From NCBI GenBank assembly GCA_023402915.1, contig JAEYFO010000271.1, positions 1 to 5,528 of the forward strand: 5,528 nt of DNA, given 5' to 3'. The translations under genes were made by a program, and so were the position numbers. This document shows, piece by piece, positions 1 through 5,528 of this stretch. How positions within the stretch are numbered: position 1 is the stretch's first letter; each line of letters starts with the position of its first letter. The stretch is from Bacillota bacterium (lineage in GTDB: Bacteria > Bacillota > Clostridia > Christensenellales > CALWSW01). The notes beneath the pieces were generated by a model that ran no database searches, was not told the DNA's origin, and was given only the letters and a program-made list of their open reading frames with translations.

Positions 1-1
1 G

Positions 2-922
2 GCCCAGTACGATTACGAGGGCAGCCGCTGGGAAAACGACCTGATCGATCTGATCGAAGTGGGAAAAAAGCTGGAGATCAAGGCCGGATACATCAAAAAA
101 GAACCGGTGTTTTTCGGCTTTGTGGACGATTACACCATCGAATACACCTCGTCCGGCGCGCCGGGCATCACGGTCAACGGCATTGACGCCAAGGGCTTTT
201 TGATGAACGCCCGCGACCGGAAATACATGAACGAAAAATCCACAGCCGCCGTCGTCAAGGAGATTCTCAACGAATGCGTCTCCAAGGGGTACGCAAAAAA
301 AGTGACGGTGGGCGCGATCAAGGATTTTGACGCGGAACTGATCCAGGAAGATATCGACGATTATCACTTTCTCTGCTTTCTCGCTTCCAATTACAACATG
401 ACGTTTTTCGTCGTCAACGGCGAGATCGTCTTTGACAGTCTGATGAAGCGCACCAGTCCCATCCTCGAATTGACCATGGGCGTGAGCCTGCTGAGCTTTT
501 CGAAAACCGTGTCCCTTCGCAATCAGGTGGGCAAGGTGGTGGTCTACGGCATCGACCCGAAAACCATGAAGCCCATCATGGGCGAAGCTACGGATACCAG
601 CGCTTCCGGCGCGGGAAAAGAGGCGGGCGATCTGGCGCGGGGCTTCAACGGGATCGTGGAAAAGGAAGTCAACTTTTTCGTCCAGACGCCGGAGGAATGC
701 CGGGAGCTGGCGCAGGCGCGCTTCGACGCAAGGGCCTATTCCCTCGTTTCCGGAAAAGGGCGCTGCGTGGGCATCCCGGAGCTGATCCCCGGCCGGTACA
801 TCACGCTCAAGGGCTTTGACAAAACCGTCAGCGACAAGTACTTCATCAGCAAAGTGACCCACGAATACAACGCCGACGGCTATTACACCACATTCGAAGT
901 GAAGGGGGCCAGAACAAAATGA
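2..922 (+). CDS. gpD-like spike hub protein (phage late control D / VgrG N-terminal family), 5' partial
   Basis: The reading frame is open from base 2 with no stop, and the residues before the GTG at 59 (AQYDYEGSRWENDLIDLIEV) fit the family, so that GTG is internal and the true start lies upstream; 306 residues are visible. The family (P2 gpD, Mu gp44, T4 gp27, N-terminal half of VgrG) forms a trimeric hub joining the inner tube to the spike. Supporting features, numbered from the window edge, are a DYHFLCFLASNYNMTFFV block at about 120-137 (the 'D-x-x-FL..LA...G..FFV' core) and a C-terminal GYYTTFEVKG at about 293-302, which resembles the end of phage and eCIS D proteins. The Gly/Ser/Ala-rich stretch near 199-214 looks like a flexible loop. 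The stop overlaps the start of the next gene (ATGA), so the two are probably translationally coupled. In Afp/PVC-type systems this half is normally fused to the gpV half; here it ends as a separate protein. The family is confident; eCIS versus phage rests on neighbours. Confidence 0.88.
   Translation, partial: AQYDYEGSRWENDLIDLIEVGKKLEIKAGYIKKEPVFFGFVDDYTIEYTSSGAPGITVNGIDAKGFLMNARDRKYMNEKSTAAVVKEILNECVSKGYAKKVTVGAIKDFDAELIQEDIDDYHFLCFLASNYNMTFFVVNGEIVFDSLMKRTSPILELTMGVSLLSFSKTVSLRNQVGKVVVYGIDPKTMKPIMGEATDTSASGAGKEAGDLARGFNGIVEKEVNFFVQTPEECRELAQARFDARAYSLVSGKGRCVGIPELIPGRYITLKGFDKTVSDKYFISKVTHEYNADGYYTTFEVKGARTK
902..908 (+). promoter_or_regulatory. ribosome binding site for the gpV-like gene
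   Basis: AAGGGGG lies 10 nt before the ATG at 919, inside the end of the upstream coding sequence. It is a moderate Shine-Dalgarno match. Together with the ATGA overlap it supports the start at 919 and coupled re-initiation. Confidence 0.55.
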
Positions 923-1665
923 GCAGCCCGGCAGATTATATGCGAAAATCCGGCGTCATTCTGGCCGCCGTGACCAACATCAAGGACCCGGAAAACCTCA
1001 ACCGCCTCAAGTGCAAGCCCATCACGGCCGACAGGGACGTGGCGGAGACCGACTGGTGCTATTGCATCTCGCCCATGGCGGGCAATCAGTACGGCCAGTT
1101 CTTTTTCCCGAAGGTGGGCGATCTGGTGCTGCTGGGCTATCTGGGGGGCGACGTGCATCACCCGATCGTCTTTGGCAGCTATTGGGCCAACGACGTCAAG
1201 CCGCCGTACACCATTCAAAACGGAAAAAACGACATCCGCGCCATCCGCACTCCTGCGGGCGTGGAGATTCGCATGGAAGATACCGACAAAAAAGAAACGC
1301 TGACGCTGACGACTCCCTCCGGCGCGGTCATCACCGTGGACGACGGCGAAAAGACCATTGCCGTGCGGGACAAGGGCAGCGAGAACCATCTGACCATTTC
1401 CTGGGAAAAGGGAGAGATCACCCTTTCCGCCAAGAAGAAATTGACGCTCAGCGCGGGAGACACCAGCCTGGTGCTCGAATCGAGCGGCACGATGAAGGGA
1501 AAAGCCGCAAAGGAGATCAGCCTAAGCGCCGCGGACATTGCCGCCAAGGCCAACAATTCCGCCGAGATCTCCGGGGCGACCGTCGATCTCAAGGCCAACG
1601 GCATGCTCAGCGCCAAAGCGGCGGGCAACACCGTCATCAAGGGCGCGATGGTTCAGATCAACTGA
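919..1665 (+). CDS. gpV-like baseplate spike protein (Phage_base_V OB fold plus beta-helical needle)
   Basis: This 248-residue protein matches the C-terminal half of VgrG (P2 gpV, T4 gp5 OB and needle parts) and should form the trimeric spike below the gpD hub. Residues about 11-95 are the OB fold, with hallmark segments: ILAAVTNIKDPENLNRLK (strand, 'DP..L.R.K'), ISPMAG (50-55), FFFPKVGDLVLLGYLGGD (61-78) and HPIVFGSYW (81-89) followed by KPPYT (94-98). From about 105 to the end the chain is a run of short alternating hydrophobic strands (VEIRMED, LTLTTP, ITVDD, LTISW, ITLSA, LTLSA, LVLES, ISLSA and so on) ending in VIKGAMVQIN. This is the pattern expected of an intertwined triple-stranded beta-helix. 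No lysozyme insertion and no fused effector domain is present. The ATG at 919 overlaps the upstream stop. Family assignment is strong by pattern; the needle structure is inferred from strand periodicity. Confidence 0.9.
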   Translation: MSSPADYMRKSGVILAAVTNIKDPENLNRLKCKPITADRDVAETDWCYCISPMAGNQYGQFFFPKVGDLVLLGYLGGDVHHPIVFGSYWANDVKPPYTIQNGKNDIRAIRTPAGVEIRMEDTDKKETLTLTTPSGAVITVDDGEKTIAVRDKGSENHLTISWEKGEITLSAKKKLTLSAGDTSLVLESSGTMKGKAAKEISLSAADIAAKANNSAEISGATVDLKANGMLSAKAAGNTVIKGAMVQIN

Positions 1666-1696
1666 TTCACTGACGCGAAACAAAAGCCAAATGAAC

Positions 1697-1717
1697 CCGG
1701 GGCGCACAGCCGCCCGG
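1697..1717 (+). other. possible GC-rich stem-loop upstream of the gp25-like gene
   Basis: Bases 1697-1701 plus 1703-1704 can pair with 1711-1717, giving seven G-C pairs with one bulged G (1702) and a 6-nt loop (1705-1710). The 3' arm ends where the GGAAGGAGG Shine-Dalgarno begins, leaving the AGGAGG core unpaired. No T-run follows, so it is not an intrinsic terminator. It could insulate the gene from upstream ribosomes or influence mRNA processing. The pairing was found by eye and no energy was computed. Confidence 0.35.
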
Positions 1718-1724
1718 AAGGAGG
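1716..1724 (+). promoter_or_regulatory. strong ribosome binding site that sets the gp25-like start
   Basis: GGAAGGAGG lies 8 nt before the ATG at 1733 and is the best Shine-Dalgarno in the window. It decides in favour of 1733 over the in-frame ATG at 1691, which has no comparable site and would add residues unlike the family. Confidence 0.8.
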
Positions 1725-1732
1725 AAAGTTCC

Positions 1733-2140
1733 ATGGCAGGCAAGGAGTTTCTCGGCTGCGGGCTGAAATTTCCGCTGCAAATCGATCCGCGGACGGGCAA
1801 GATCGCCCTTTCCCGGCAGGAAGAGGACATTGCCGAAGCCATCGGCATCATTCTCCACACCTCCATGGGCGAGCGGGTCATGCATCCGGAATTCGGCACA
1901 AACGCGCAGGAATATGCTTTTTCCGCGCTGTCCCATTCGGAAAAGGCCTCCATTGCCTATGAGATCAGCGAGCAGCTGCTCCTGCAGGAGCCGCGCATCG
2001 TGGACGTTTCCGCCCAGTGCGGCGAGGCGGACGGCGCAGCCGGAAAGCTGGTCGTGGAGGTCTCCTATACGGTGCGCAGCACCAACAACCGCTACAACAG
2101 GGTTTACCCCTTTTACCTGACGGAGGGGGCGGAAGAATGA
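1733..2140 (+). CDS. GPW/gp25-family baseplate protein (sheath initiator)
   Basis: This 135-residue protein has the full family layout: GCGLKFPLQIDPRTGKIAL (8-26), EEDIAEAIGIILHT (30-43), GERVMHPEFG (46-55), EPRI (86-89) and a C-terminal TNNRYNRVYPFYL (117-129). Relatives include T4 gp25, P2 gpW, TssE and Afp9/Pvc9. In those machines the protein sits at the baseplate-sheath junction, and the EPR motif lies at its contact with the wedge. Family members are sometimes labelled 'lysozyme', but they are structural and no catalytic muramidase motif is visible here. The length is normal for the family and close to the eCIS and P2 forms. The start at 1733 is fixed by a strong Shine-Dalgarno, 67 bp after the gpV-like stop. 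Its stop overlaps the start of the next gene (ATGA at 2137-2140), so gp25 and J are likely translationally coupled. Confidence 0.94.
   Translation: MAGKEFLGCGLKFPLQIDPRTGKIALSRQEEDIAEAIGIILHTSMGERVMHPEFGTNAQEYAFSALSHSEKASIAYEISEQLLLQEPRIVDVSAQCGEADGAAGKLVVEVSYTVRSTNNRYNRVYPFYLTEGAEE
2122..2126 (+). promoter_or_regulatory. ribosome binding site for the baseplate J-like gene
   Basis: GGAGG (within a longer GGAGGGGG) lies 10 nt before the ATG at 2137 and sets the start there. The same frame is open 120 bases further upstream from 2017, but that would overlap the gp25 coding sequence and add 40 low-complexity residues rich in Arg, Gly and Gln that do not resemble a J protein. Confidence 0.65.
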
Positions 2141-5064
2141 ACAAGCCCATCCTTGACCCGCGCACGAAAGAGGCGCTCATGGAGCAGGTGCGAAGCCGCG
2201 CCGCTTCCTTTGCGCCGCAGTGGCGCTATGAGCCGGGCGACCCGAACGATCCAGGCGCCGCCATCGCCGCGCTGTTCGGCGAGCTGTTCAGCCAGACGGT
2301 GGATCGGTTCAATCAGCTGCCGGAAAAGTATTATACGGAGTTTTTGAACCTGCTGGGCGCTTCGTCGCCGGGCGTGACGCCTGCATCCGGGCTTGTCCGG
2401 TTTGAAGCGGAAGCCGCGTCCGAGCCGGTGGCCGTGCCGGAGGGAACGGAGATCTTTGCGCCGGACGAGCAGGGCGGGGGCAGCGACGTGATCTTCGCCA
2501 CAAAGCGGCGCATTGAAGTCACTCCTGCGAAGCTTTTGGACGTTTATTACGCCGATCCGGCGGACGATCGCATCGAGCGGCTCGACCTGAGCCGGGAGCA
2601 GCCCTTTTTTGCCCCTGCCGGCGGCGAGAATTTGCAGCGCCACCGCTTTGCCCTTTCCAACAACCGGGTTCTGTCCGTGAGCGGTTCCTGCCGCGTGGAG
2701 CTGGAGCTGCGGCAAAGCACCCGCTTTCTGGAGACGGGAACAGCCGCCATGCTGGCCGACGAGAGCTTTGCCCGCTGGAGCTATTTTGACGGAAGCAGCG
2801 TCCTGCCTTTTGACCGGGTCACGGCGGAAGGGAGCCGGATCGTTCTTTTCAAAGAAGGGAAAGCGGCGCTTTCCCCCGAAGAGGACGGCCTGATCTATAT
2901 TTACTGCGACGTCGGCCCCGGGGCGCAGGGTTCCGTGGTGCTCAGCGGCGTGCGGATGCGAAGCGCCATGAACCAGAGCGTGCCCGCTGATTCCCTTGCA
3001 AACAACGATGTTCCCATTTCCCGGCAGGAGGGCGGCTATTGCTTTGGCCGCCGCCCCATGCCCTACGAGCTGTTCTATCTCCGCTCCGATCTGGTGCTGT
3101 GCAAACGGGGCGCGCGGGCGGAAATGGAGCTGGACATCGTGCCGGTCGTCGTCTCTTCCGTGGGCGACGAGCCGCAATACGAGTTCAACCGCCGGATCAT
3201 CAATAAGAGCGACGCGGTGCGCGTCGTGCCGGACGACGTGTTCGTCGAGCAGGTGGTCTGGGAGTATTATAACGGAACCGGCTGGCGGGAGCTTTCCGTC
3301 AGCGGCAATGAAAACCCCTTCTCCTGCAAGCAGACGGGAAGGCTGACCATCGCGTTCGATGTGCCGGAGGATCTTTCGCCCGCGCAGGTCAACGCGCAGG
3401 AGGGCTATTATATCCGCGCGCGGGTCGTCAATGTGGAAAATTATCTCAGCGCCGTGCCGCGGTGGATCTTGCCCTTTGTCCGCAGCGTTTCCTGCCGCTA
3501 TCAGTACCCGCTTCTGCGCCCTGTGCAGGCGGTGCGCGCGGAAAACAACGCAAAAACCGCGGCGATTTTGGAGGCCGGTTCTGTCACAGACTGGAATCTG
3601 GCGGTCTATGAGCCCCTGCCGCCCCATCCAAGGGCCATGTATCTGCGCTTTGACCGTTCTCCCCACGCCATGCCCCTTTCACTGCTGTTCGAGGTGGTGG
3701 GCGAAACGGTGCTTTCGAGCAAGATCCTCTTCGAGGCGCATCGGCGCGGCGAGTTTGTGCCGGTGCGCGCGGTGGATCAGACGCAGAACCTGCGCTACAG
3801 CGCCACGGCGTTCCTCTATTTGAGCGAGCCGCTCGAAGAGACGGAGCTGTTTGGCGAAACGGGCTGCTGGCTTCGCATGAGCCTGAGCTCCTTTGCCGAG
3901 GAAGGGCTGCACCCGCCGAAAGTGACGGGCGTGAAGCTCAATATCGTCGAGGCGGAGCAGCGGCAAAAAGGCGCGGCGCAAGTGTTTGACACCGCGGTTT
4001 ATGAGGCCGGAAAGACGGTCGAGCTGCTGGAAAAGCCCGTGCTTCAGGCAGAAGTCTGGGTGGACGAGGGAGAAGCGCTTTCCACAGCGGAAAAAGCGGC
4101 GCTGCAAAAAGAGCATCCGGAGCTTGTCCAAACGCAGAGCGGCGAGGATGAAACAGAGCGGTTCTGGGTGCGTTGGAGCGCGGCGGAAAACCTTTTGCTC
4201 TGCGGGCCGCAGGAGCGGGTGTATGCGCTGGACGAATGTGCGGGAACGCTGCATTTTGGCAACGGGATCAACGGCCGCGTGCCGCCGAGGGGCAGCGGGA
4301 ATATTCGCGTTTCCTATTATTACGGCGGCGGACGGCGGGGCAATCTGCCCGCGGGCCGGGTCAACGCCCTGGTCGGCTCTGTTCCCCGCATCACTGCGGT
4401 GAGCAATATCGTCCCCATGAGCGGCGGAACGGACCGGCCGCCGCAGGCAAAAACAGAAGCGCTTGGCAGCACGCGCATCCGGCACAGGGAGCGGGCGCTG
4501 GGTACGCTGGATTTTGAGCAGATGACCCTGTCCCATTTTGAAAGAGTGTCTCACGCCAAGTGCTTTGCCAACACGGACGCTTCCGGAAAACCGGCCGGCG
4601 GCCATGTCTGTCTGGTGGTGATGGGGCGGGATCTCATGGACGAGCGGATGCGTAGCACGCTTTGCCGGGAAATTTACGCCTATTTGGCACAGCGGTGCGA
4701 CTGCAACCTGACCGCGGGCGGGCGGCTGCACGTGGTGCCTTCGACGGAGGTCACGGTTTCCGTCCGGGCAGTGGTGCAGCTGCGGGATCTGGATCAGGCG
4801 GCGGTGACGCAGCAGGCGCTTTCCGCGCACATTGCCGCGTTGATCGAAAAGACCTGGCGCGCCCGGGAGATCGGCGGCCAGATCGACCTGACGGAGCTTT
4901 ACCGCACCATCAAGGCCGAGCCTAACGTGCGCTCGGTGGGTCAGGTGCTTTGCGAAGGCAGCTATTATTCCGAAGGACGGCGTTGCCTGTGCGCCCTTGA
5001 CGGCGATACGGCGCTTCCCTTCGCGACGGTGCGCAGCGGGACGCATGTTATCCGCATCGGATAA
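2137..5064 (+). CDS. large baseplate J-like wedge protein (gp6/gpJ family, Afp11-type)
   Basis: This 975-residue protein is a baseplate wedge component, which in contractile machines encircles the hub and rearranges to trigger sheath contraction. The N-terminus has DPNDPG (35-40), a helical segment ending in LNLLG (70-74), then VPEGTEIFAP (100-109), the 'VPxGT' entry motif of J proteins. The C-terminal third holds the J core: HFGNGINGRVPPRGSGNIRV (about 706-725), YYYGGGRRGNLPAGRV just after it, SGGTDRPP near 764-771, and RERALGTLDFEQM starting near 784, equivalent to the family's 'RAVT..D+E' motif. The roughly 550 residues between are beta-rich and I cannot assign them to a named domain. Phage gpJ proteins are much shorter (P2 gpJ about 300 residues); the size and split layout fit the long J proteins of eCIS. 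No signal peptide or membrane segment is seen. It overlaps gp25 by 4 bp and is followed by a paralogue after an 85-bp gap. Confidence 0.9.
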   Translation: MNKPILDPRTKEALMEQVRSRAASFAPQWRYEPGDPNDPGAAIAALFGELFSQTVDRFNQLPEKYYTEFLNLLGASSPGVTPASGLVRFEAEAASEPVAVPEGTEIFAPDEQGGGSDVIFATKRRIEVTPAKLLDVYYADPADDRIERLDLSREQPFFAPAGGENLQRHRFALSNNRVLSVSGSCRVELELRQSTRFLETGTAAMLADESFARWSYFDGSSVLPFDRVTAEGSRIVLFKEGKAALSPEEDGLIYIYCDVGPGAQGSVVLSGVRMRSAMNQSVPADSLANNDVPISRQEGGYCFGRRPMPYELFYLRSDLVLCKRGARAEMELDIVPVVVSSVGDEPQYEFNRRIINKSDAVRVVPDDVFVEQVVWEYYNGTGWRELSVSGNENPFSCKQTGRLTIAFDVPEDLSPAQVNAQEGYYIRARVVNVENYLSAVPRWILPFVRSVSCRYQYPLLRPVQAVRAENNAKTAAILEAGSVTDWNLAVYEPLPPHPRAMYLRFDRSPHAMPLSLLFEVVGETVLSSKILFEAHRRGEFVPVRAVDQTQNLRYSATAFLYLSEPLEETELFGETGCWLRMSLSSFAEEGLHPPKVTGVKLNIVEAEQRQKGAAQVFDTAVYEAGKTVELLEKPVLQAEVWVDEGEALSTAEKAALQKEHPELVQTQSGEDETERFWVRWSAAENLLLCGPQERVYALDECAGTLHFGNGINGRVPPRGSGNIRVSYYYGGGRRGNLPAGRVNALVGSVPRITAVSNIVPMSGGTDRPPQAKTEALGSTRIRHRERALGTLDFEQMTLSHFERVSHAKCFANTDASGKPAGGHVCLVVMGRDLMDERMRSTLCREIYAYLAQRCDCNLTAGGRLHVVPSTEVTVSVRAVVQLRDLDQAAVTQQALSAHIAALIEKTWRAREIGGQIDLTELYRTIKAEPNVRSVGQVLCEGSYYSEGRRCLCALDGDTALPFATVRSGTHVIRIG

Positions 5065-5088
5065 CGTCTGATAAAAACAAGGAGCGGC

Positions 5089-5116
5089 GGCGGAGAGAAA
5101 GAAGCGCTCTGCCGGC
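5089..5116 (+). other. possible stem-loop between the two J-like genes
   Basis: In the 85-bp gap, AGAG at 5094-5097 can pair with CTCT at 5107-5110 around a 9-nt loop. The stem extends through 5091-5093 with 5112-5114 past a bulged G (5111), and 5089 with 5116 past a mismatch. No T-run follows, so this is not an intrinsic terminator. It is weaker than the stem before the gp25 gene and may be chance in GC-rich DNA. Confidence 0.22.
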
Positions 5117-5134
5117 CGAACGGAAGATAACGGG

Positions 5135-5141
5135 AAAGGAG
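5135..5141 (+). promoter_or_regulatory. ribosome binding site that sets a GTG start
   Basis: AAAGGAG lies 8 nt before the GTG at 5150. The frame is closed upstream by TAA at 5072-5074, and no ATG, GTG or TTG occurs in frame between that stop and 5150, so GTG 5150 is the first usable start. The next in-frame ATG, at 5195, would delete the first 15 residues and lacks such a site. Confidence 0.75.
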
Positions 5142-5149
5142 AAACAGCA

Positions 5150-5528
5150 GTGCTGCGATCAAGAAATCTGGACGACCAGAATTTTGAGCAGATCATGGAA
5201 TATGCCCTGGGCCGCCTGCCGTGGCTGTGCCCGCCTTGGACGGATCATAACGCCCATGATCCCGGCGTCACCATTCTTGAGCTGATCGCCTGGTACAAGG
5301 AAATGCAGCAGTACCATATGAACGTGGTGACGGACGCGCTGCAAAGAAAGCTCCTCAAACTTCTTGGGGTGCGCCCGGCGCTGCCCGCTGCGGCGCGCTG
5401 CCTGCTGCGGCTTGCGGCAGGAGACGGGCAGGATCGGCCCGCGCTTTCCCGGCTGGAAAATCCGCACGGCGTGTGCTTTGAGCTGCTCGAGCCTGCAAAA
5501 ACCGGCGCGGCGGTGGAAAGCGTTTATC
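5150..5528 (+). CDS. second baseplate J-like wedge protein (Afp12-type), 3' partial
   Basis: The first 126 residues are visible; the gene runs off the window end. Key features are NAHDPGVTILELIAWYKEMQ (34-53), then a helix ending in LLKLLG (68-73). This 'DPG...LEL..W..EM......LLG' block is the N-terminal signature of 'putative baseplate assembly protein' members of eCIS clusters. It aligns without gaps to the preceding gene: DPG to LLG spans the same number of residues (38 to 74 there, 37 to 73 here). The two are therefore probably paralogues, as Afp11 and Afp12 are thought to be. It likely forms the outer or second wedge component. The start is GTG with a good Shine-Dalgarno. The J core expected in the C-terminal part is outside the window, so length and subtype cannot be confirmed. 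A simple phage gpI-type protein is a less likely alternative. Confidence 0.8.
   Translation, partial: MLRSRNLDDQNFEQIMEYALGRLPWLCPPWTDHNAHDPGVTILELIAWYKEMQQYHMNVVTDALQRKLLKLLGVRPALPAAARCLLRLAAGDGQDRPALSRLENPHGVCFELLEPAKTGAAVESVY

Noticed and set aside
1011..1673. 220-codon alternative + strand frame inside the gpV-like gene
   Set aside because: The product is Arg/Gln/Gly/His-rich and low in complexity, while the overlapping frame encodes a clear gpV-type OB fold and needle.
1691..1732. In-frame upstream ATG at 1691 as an earlier start for the gp25-like gene
   Set aside because: It lacks a Shine-Dalgarno, falls beside the predicted stem, and the extra residues do not resemble the family; ATG 1733 has an excellent site at ideal spacing.
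2113..3666. 517-codon open frame on the minus strand opposite the J-like gene
   Set aside because: Shadow of the J-like coding sequence in GC-rich DNA: its translation is rich in Arg, His, Ala and Gly, matches no family I recognise, and lies entirely opposite a well-supported gene.
5079..5084. AAGGAG motif in the gap after the J-like gene, possibly starting a small gene
   Set aside because: No ATG, GTG or TTG lies at a usable distance downstream, so it is not a functional start site on present evidence.
5065..5149. Possible terminator between the two J-like genes
   Set aside because: The only stem seen has no following T-run, and the next gene is a functional partner on the same strand, so transcription probably continues through.
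3679..5196. 505-codon open frame on the minus strand opposite the 3' half of the J-like gene
   Set aside because: Same artefact: it crosses the gap between two + strand genes with no sign of a start context or known domain.

Overview
This window is the baseplate and spike section of a contractile phage-tail-like machine, most likely an extracellular contractile injection system (eCIS, the Afp/PVC/MAC/Streptomyces-CIS group) rather than an ordinary prophage tail. All five recognisable genes lie on the + strand and are tightly packed, so they are probably one transcriptional unit that extends beyond both window edges. No promoter, terminator, RNA gene, mobile element or CRISPR array is visible. 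Every gene call comes from reading family signatures by eye; no database search was possible.

Layout: (1) 2-922, a gpD-like spike-hub protein (VgrG N-terminal half), missing its start; (2) 919-1665, a gpV-like spike protein with an OB fold and a C-terminal beta-helical needle (VgrG C-terminal half); (3) 1733-2140, a GPW/gp25-like baseplate sheath-initiator protein; (4) 2137-5064, a very large baseplate J-like wedge protein (975 aa); (5) 5150 to the window end, the N-terminus of a second J-like wedge protein, paralogous to the first. The order hub, spike, gp25, J, second J matches the afp8-afp9-afp11-afp12 section of known eCIS clusters, except that the spike is split into two genes and no PAAR tip gene lies between gp25 and J.

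How they work together: the gpD and gpV trimers form the central spike at the tip of the inner tube. gp25 joins the baseplate to the first sheath ring. The two J-like proteins build the wedges around the hub, which rearrange on target contact and release sheath contraction. Gene spacing divides the operon into two overlapping pairs (gpD/gpV and gp25/J, each sharing an ATGA), separated by short gaps of 67 and 85 bp. Each gap holds a possible GC-rich stem-loop followed by a strong Shine-Dalgarno sequence.

Organism: the DNA is GC-rich (roughly 60% by eye), the Shine-Dalgarno sites are strong (AAGGAGG-like), and the genes use the standard bacterial code. This would fit a GC-rich Firmicute such as an Oscillospiraceae-like Clostridia member, but the assignment is a weak inference. 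No toxin cargo, sheath, tube, AAA+ ATPase or fibre gene is in view, so target and function cannot be judged here.
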